From: a virus
Direction: 5' to 3' (one strand)
Virus record (IMG/VR): IMGVR_UViG_3300037069_001586
Location: 1-21,441 of that record
DNA length: 21,441 bases
Below are positions 19,954-21,441 of this stretch, piece after piece. The position numbers and the translations under genes were made by a program. Numbering within the stretch: the first letter of the stretch is position 1; each line of letters begins with the position of its first letter. Below the pieces are notes generated by a model. The model worked only from the letters and a program-made list of their open reading frames with translations. It had not been told where the DNA came from and made no database searches.

Positions 19954-21441
19954 TTATGCTCTCATTGAGCTTACTGAAATTTTGTGTGCCGGCAACAAAC
20001 TCCCTGGCGGGGTCAACTTAGGTTCGGGTAGATTAAGCGTCTGAGGTGGCTGCATCAGATTACTGAGGAAACTTTCACGGGTCGGTTGAAGCAAATTGCC
20101 AACAGTATTTTGCTTAACCAAGTTGGCGGCTCTAGTCGCACTAGCAGTAGAACTGCTTGACGGCGTAACTGTTGACCCGCTACCATCAGGATTCAAATGG
20201 GCTGTACCACCCTCATAAACAGCTAAAGCATTAGCAATCTCAGTAGGCTGATCTGCGGACTTCTCAAACTGGGTAACAATAGCCTTGATAGCTTCAGGGC
20301 CAATCTTGCCCTTGGCAACATTAGCAATCTGCTGAACAGCGTAATCAATCCCGGCCGGGCTCTCAGCCCATGCCTGGTCCTTGCCCGGAGGCAACGCGCC
20401 GCCTACGTGCATCTGGAACGGTCCAAAACTTGTACCATTATCACCAACACCACCACCCAAACCTTCTTGAGCGGCAACTGACAGCAAAGCATTAATATCT
20501 ACGCCATACTTAGCGCCGGCTTCCTTAATGGTCTGGATATAAGCAGATGATTTTGGAGTAGTGCCCTTGAACTCAGGAGTATAAGTCGGAGCACCCTTAG
20601 GCTTCGTAAAGTCACCCCATAACTGATACTTGTTGTTGTCGGCCTGTGTTTTAGCAGCAGTGTCGATAAGGCTGCCTCTTGCCGCTGGCGTAAGATCAGC
20701 ATGATTCAACTGCCAGCTAATATTGCCAAGCAGTTTACCCTGGGCGTCCAACGTACCATTAAGGTCCTTATTACTCTTAGCATCAGCAATCTGATCGCTA
20801 GCCTGCTTATAGTCGTAGTCCTTGGTATCCATAGAAGTAACTTTGCCATCTGAACCTTTCAGGTAGACCTTGCCGTTGACATCCTTGTTGAAATCCTTAA
20901 GTTCACCGCTCTGATATTTAGCGTTATCGAGAGCTTGCTGCGCCTGAAGCTGTGTGTTATAGGCATGGGGTTGGCCGTCGTTGTTGACCCAGAACTTGCC
21001 ATTGATAGTGTCCATTTCCTTGCCAGACTTAAGGAACGCGGCTCTATCTGCGGCGTTGGCTAACTTGTCGCCATTCGGCGTACCAGGGGCTTTAGCTGCC
21101 GCAGCCTTTTGTAAGTCGTTAACCTGAGTTGGGTCAAGATGAGTACCCTTAGAAAGCCGATCTTCAAGATCAGGCGCAGCAACGGCTGGATTCCGGGGGA
21201 GCGCTTGAGAGGCAAAAGGAATCTTATTCAATAATGTGTTCCCCTCACTAGCAACAATATCCTTAGCCGTGGATGGGTTCCCGGAGTTCGTTGTGATCCC
21301 TTCCGAGCCCTTAGTCACCTTAGTCAAAGCAGCTTCACGAGTAGGGTTAAGCGGGGTGTAGCGATTTAGAACAGCGTTTACGTCGCTTGTAGCGGCCGGA
21401 ATATACTCGCCAGCGAAATTACCCGCAAACTGAGCTCTCTC
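19954..21441 (-). CDS. Internal virion (ejection) protein with a lytic-transglycosylase-like domain, cut by the window edge
   Basis: The frame is open to the right edge, so the TTG at 21327 is not the start and the 5' end lies outside; 495 residues are visible. A domain of about 100 residues matches the SLT/lysozyme-like fold: A-G-A-K-Y-G-V-D-I-N-A-L-L-S-V-A-A-Q-E-G (the Glu, codon 20464-20466, is the likely catalytic acid), then G-T-S-F-G-P-F-Q-M-H-V-G-G-A and A-L-A-V-Y-E-G-G. Such virion-borne muramidases locally open peptidoglycan during DNA ejection. The upstream half is Lys/Asp/Gln/Ala-rich and helical. The C-terminus is Ser/Pro-rich and disordered. Visible ends share an N/Q-P-T-R-E motif (L-N-P-T-R-E-A and L-L-Q-P-T-R-E-S). 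It resembles podoviral internal core proteins. Confidence 0.72.
   Translation of the reverse strand, partial: ERAQFAGNFAGEYIPAATSDVNAVLNRYTPLNPTREAALTKVTKGSEGITTNSGNPSTAKDIVASEGNTLLNKIPFASQALPRNPAVAAPDLEDRLSKGTHLDPTQVNDLQKAAAAKAPGTPNGDKLANAADRAAFLKSGKEMDTINGKFWVNNDGQPHAYNTQLQAQQALDNAKYQSGELKDFNKDVNGKVYLKGSDGKVTSMDTKDYDYKQASDQIADAKSNKDLNGTLDAQGKLLGNISWQLNHADLTPAARGSLIDTAAKTQADNNKYQLWGDFTKPKGAPTYTPEFKGTTPKSSAYIQTIKEAGAKYGVDINALLSVAAQEGLGGGVGDNGTSFGPFQMHVGGALPPGKDQAWAESPAGIDYAVQQIANVAKGKIGPEAIKAIVTQFEKSADQPTEIANALAVYEGGTAHLNPDGSGSTVTPSSSSTASATRAANLVKQNTVGNLLQPTRESFLSNLMQPPQTLNLPEPKLTPPGSLLPAHKISVSSMRA

Noticed and set aside
1-21441. An alternative genetic code (TGA or TAG reassigned).
   Set aside because: TAG and TGA both serve as gene-ending stops with well-placed downstream starts, and all genes read intact with the standard bacterial code.

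Overview
This window is a piece of a tailed double-stranded DNA bacteriophage genome, most likely a short-tailed (podovirus-like) one. It carries the head, packaging, tail/adhesin and lysis genes, plus the edge of a DNA-recombination module. I count 28 genes packed almost end to end, many joined by TAATG or ATGA overlaps and most with a recognisable Shine-Dalgarno sequence. No housekeeping, tRNA, rRNA, integrase or CRISPR genes are visible. The genetic code is the ordinary bacterial one: 22 genes end in TAA, 5 in TAG and 1 in TGA. The CHAP endolysin and the lytic-transglycosylase-like virion protein show a peptidoglycan-bearing bacterial host, but nothing here identifies it further.

Layout, left to right. 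(1) 1-984, + strand: the C-terminal part of a YqaJ-type exonuclease, whose catalytic Asp and Glu-x-Lys are both visible, coupled to an unknown 201-residue protein. (2) 985-1195: a gene-free stretch holding a long closed helix, two further hairpins and a bidirectional intrinsic terminator where the two transcription blocks converge. (3) 1196-2144, - strand: holin and CHAP endolysin behind a near-perfect extended -10 promoter. (4) 2181-9319, - strand: twelve small or medium structural/adhesin genes. They include a protein with eighteen 14-residue repeats, a collagen-like protein, a fibronectin-III protein, a membrane-anchored coiled-coil protein and a GTG-started 58-residue protein. (5) 9324-11140, - strand: a DxD glycosyltransferase and the major capsid protein. 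(6) 11256-12829, + strand: an inverted island with a stand-alone AP2-like protein coupled to the large terminase subunit. (7) 12826-16939, - strand: two Thr-rich unknown proteins, a probable scaffold, a small helical protein and the portal. (8) 16963-21441, - strand: a nozzle/hub-like protein, a probable head-tail adaptor, and an internal virion protein with a transglycosylase-like domain, cut by the right edge.

How the genes fit together: TerL packages DNA through the portal into a capsid built from the 304-residue coat protein on the probable scaffold. The adaptor and nozzle-like proteins close the head, and the ejection protein opens a path through the cell wall. The many beta-rich proteins of block 4 presumably decorate the short tail and bind the host. 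Holin and endolysin end the cycle.

The least ordinary features are the tandem-repeat adhesins sharing one 14-residue unit across two adjacent genes, a glycosyltransferase inside the virion cassette of a phage with Thr-rich tracts in several proteins, the AP2 protein sitting where a small terminase would be expected, and the structured RNA candidate at 989-1180.
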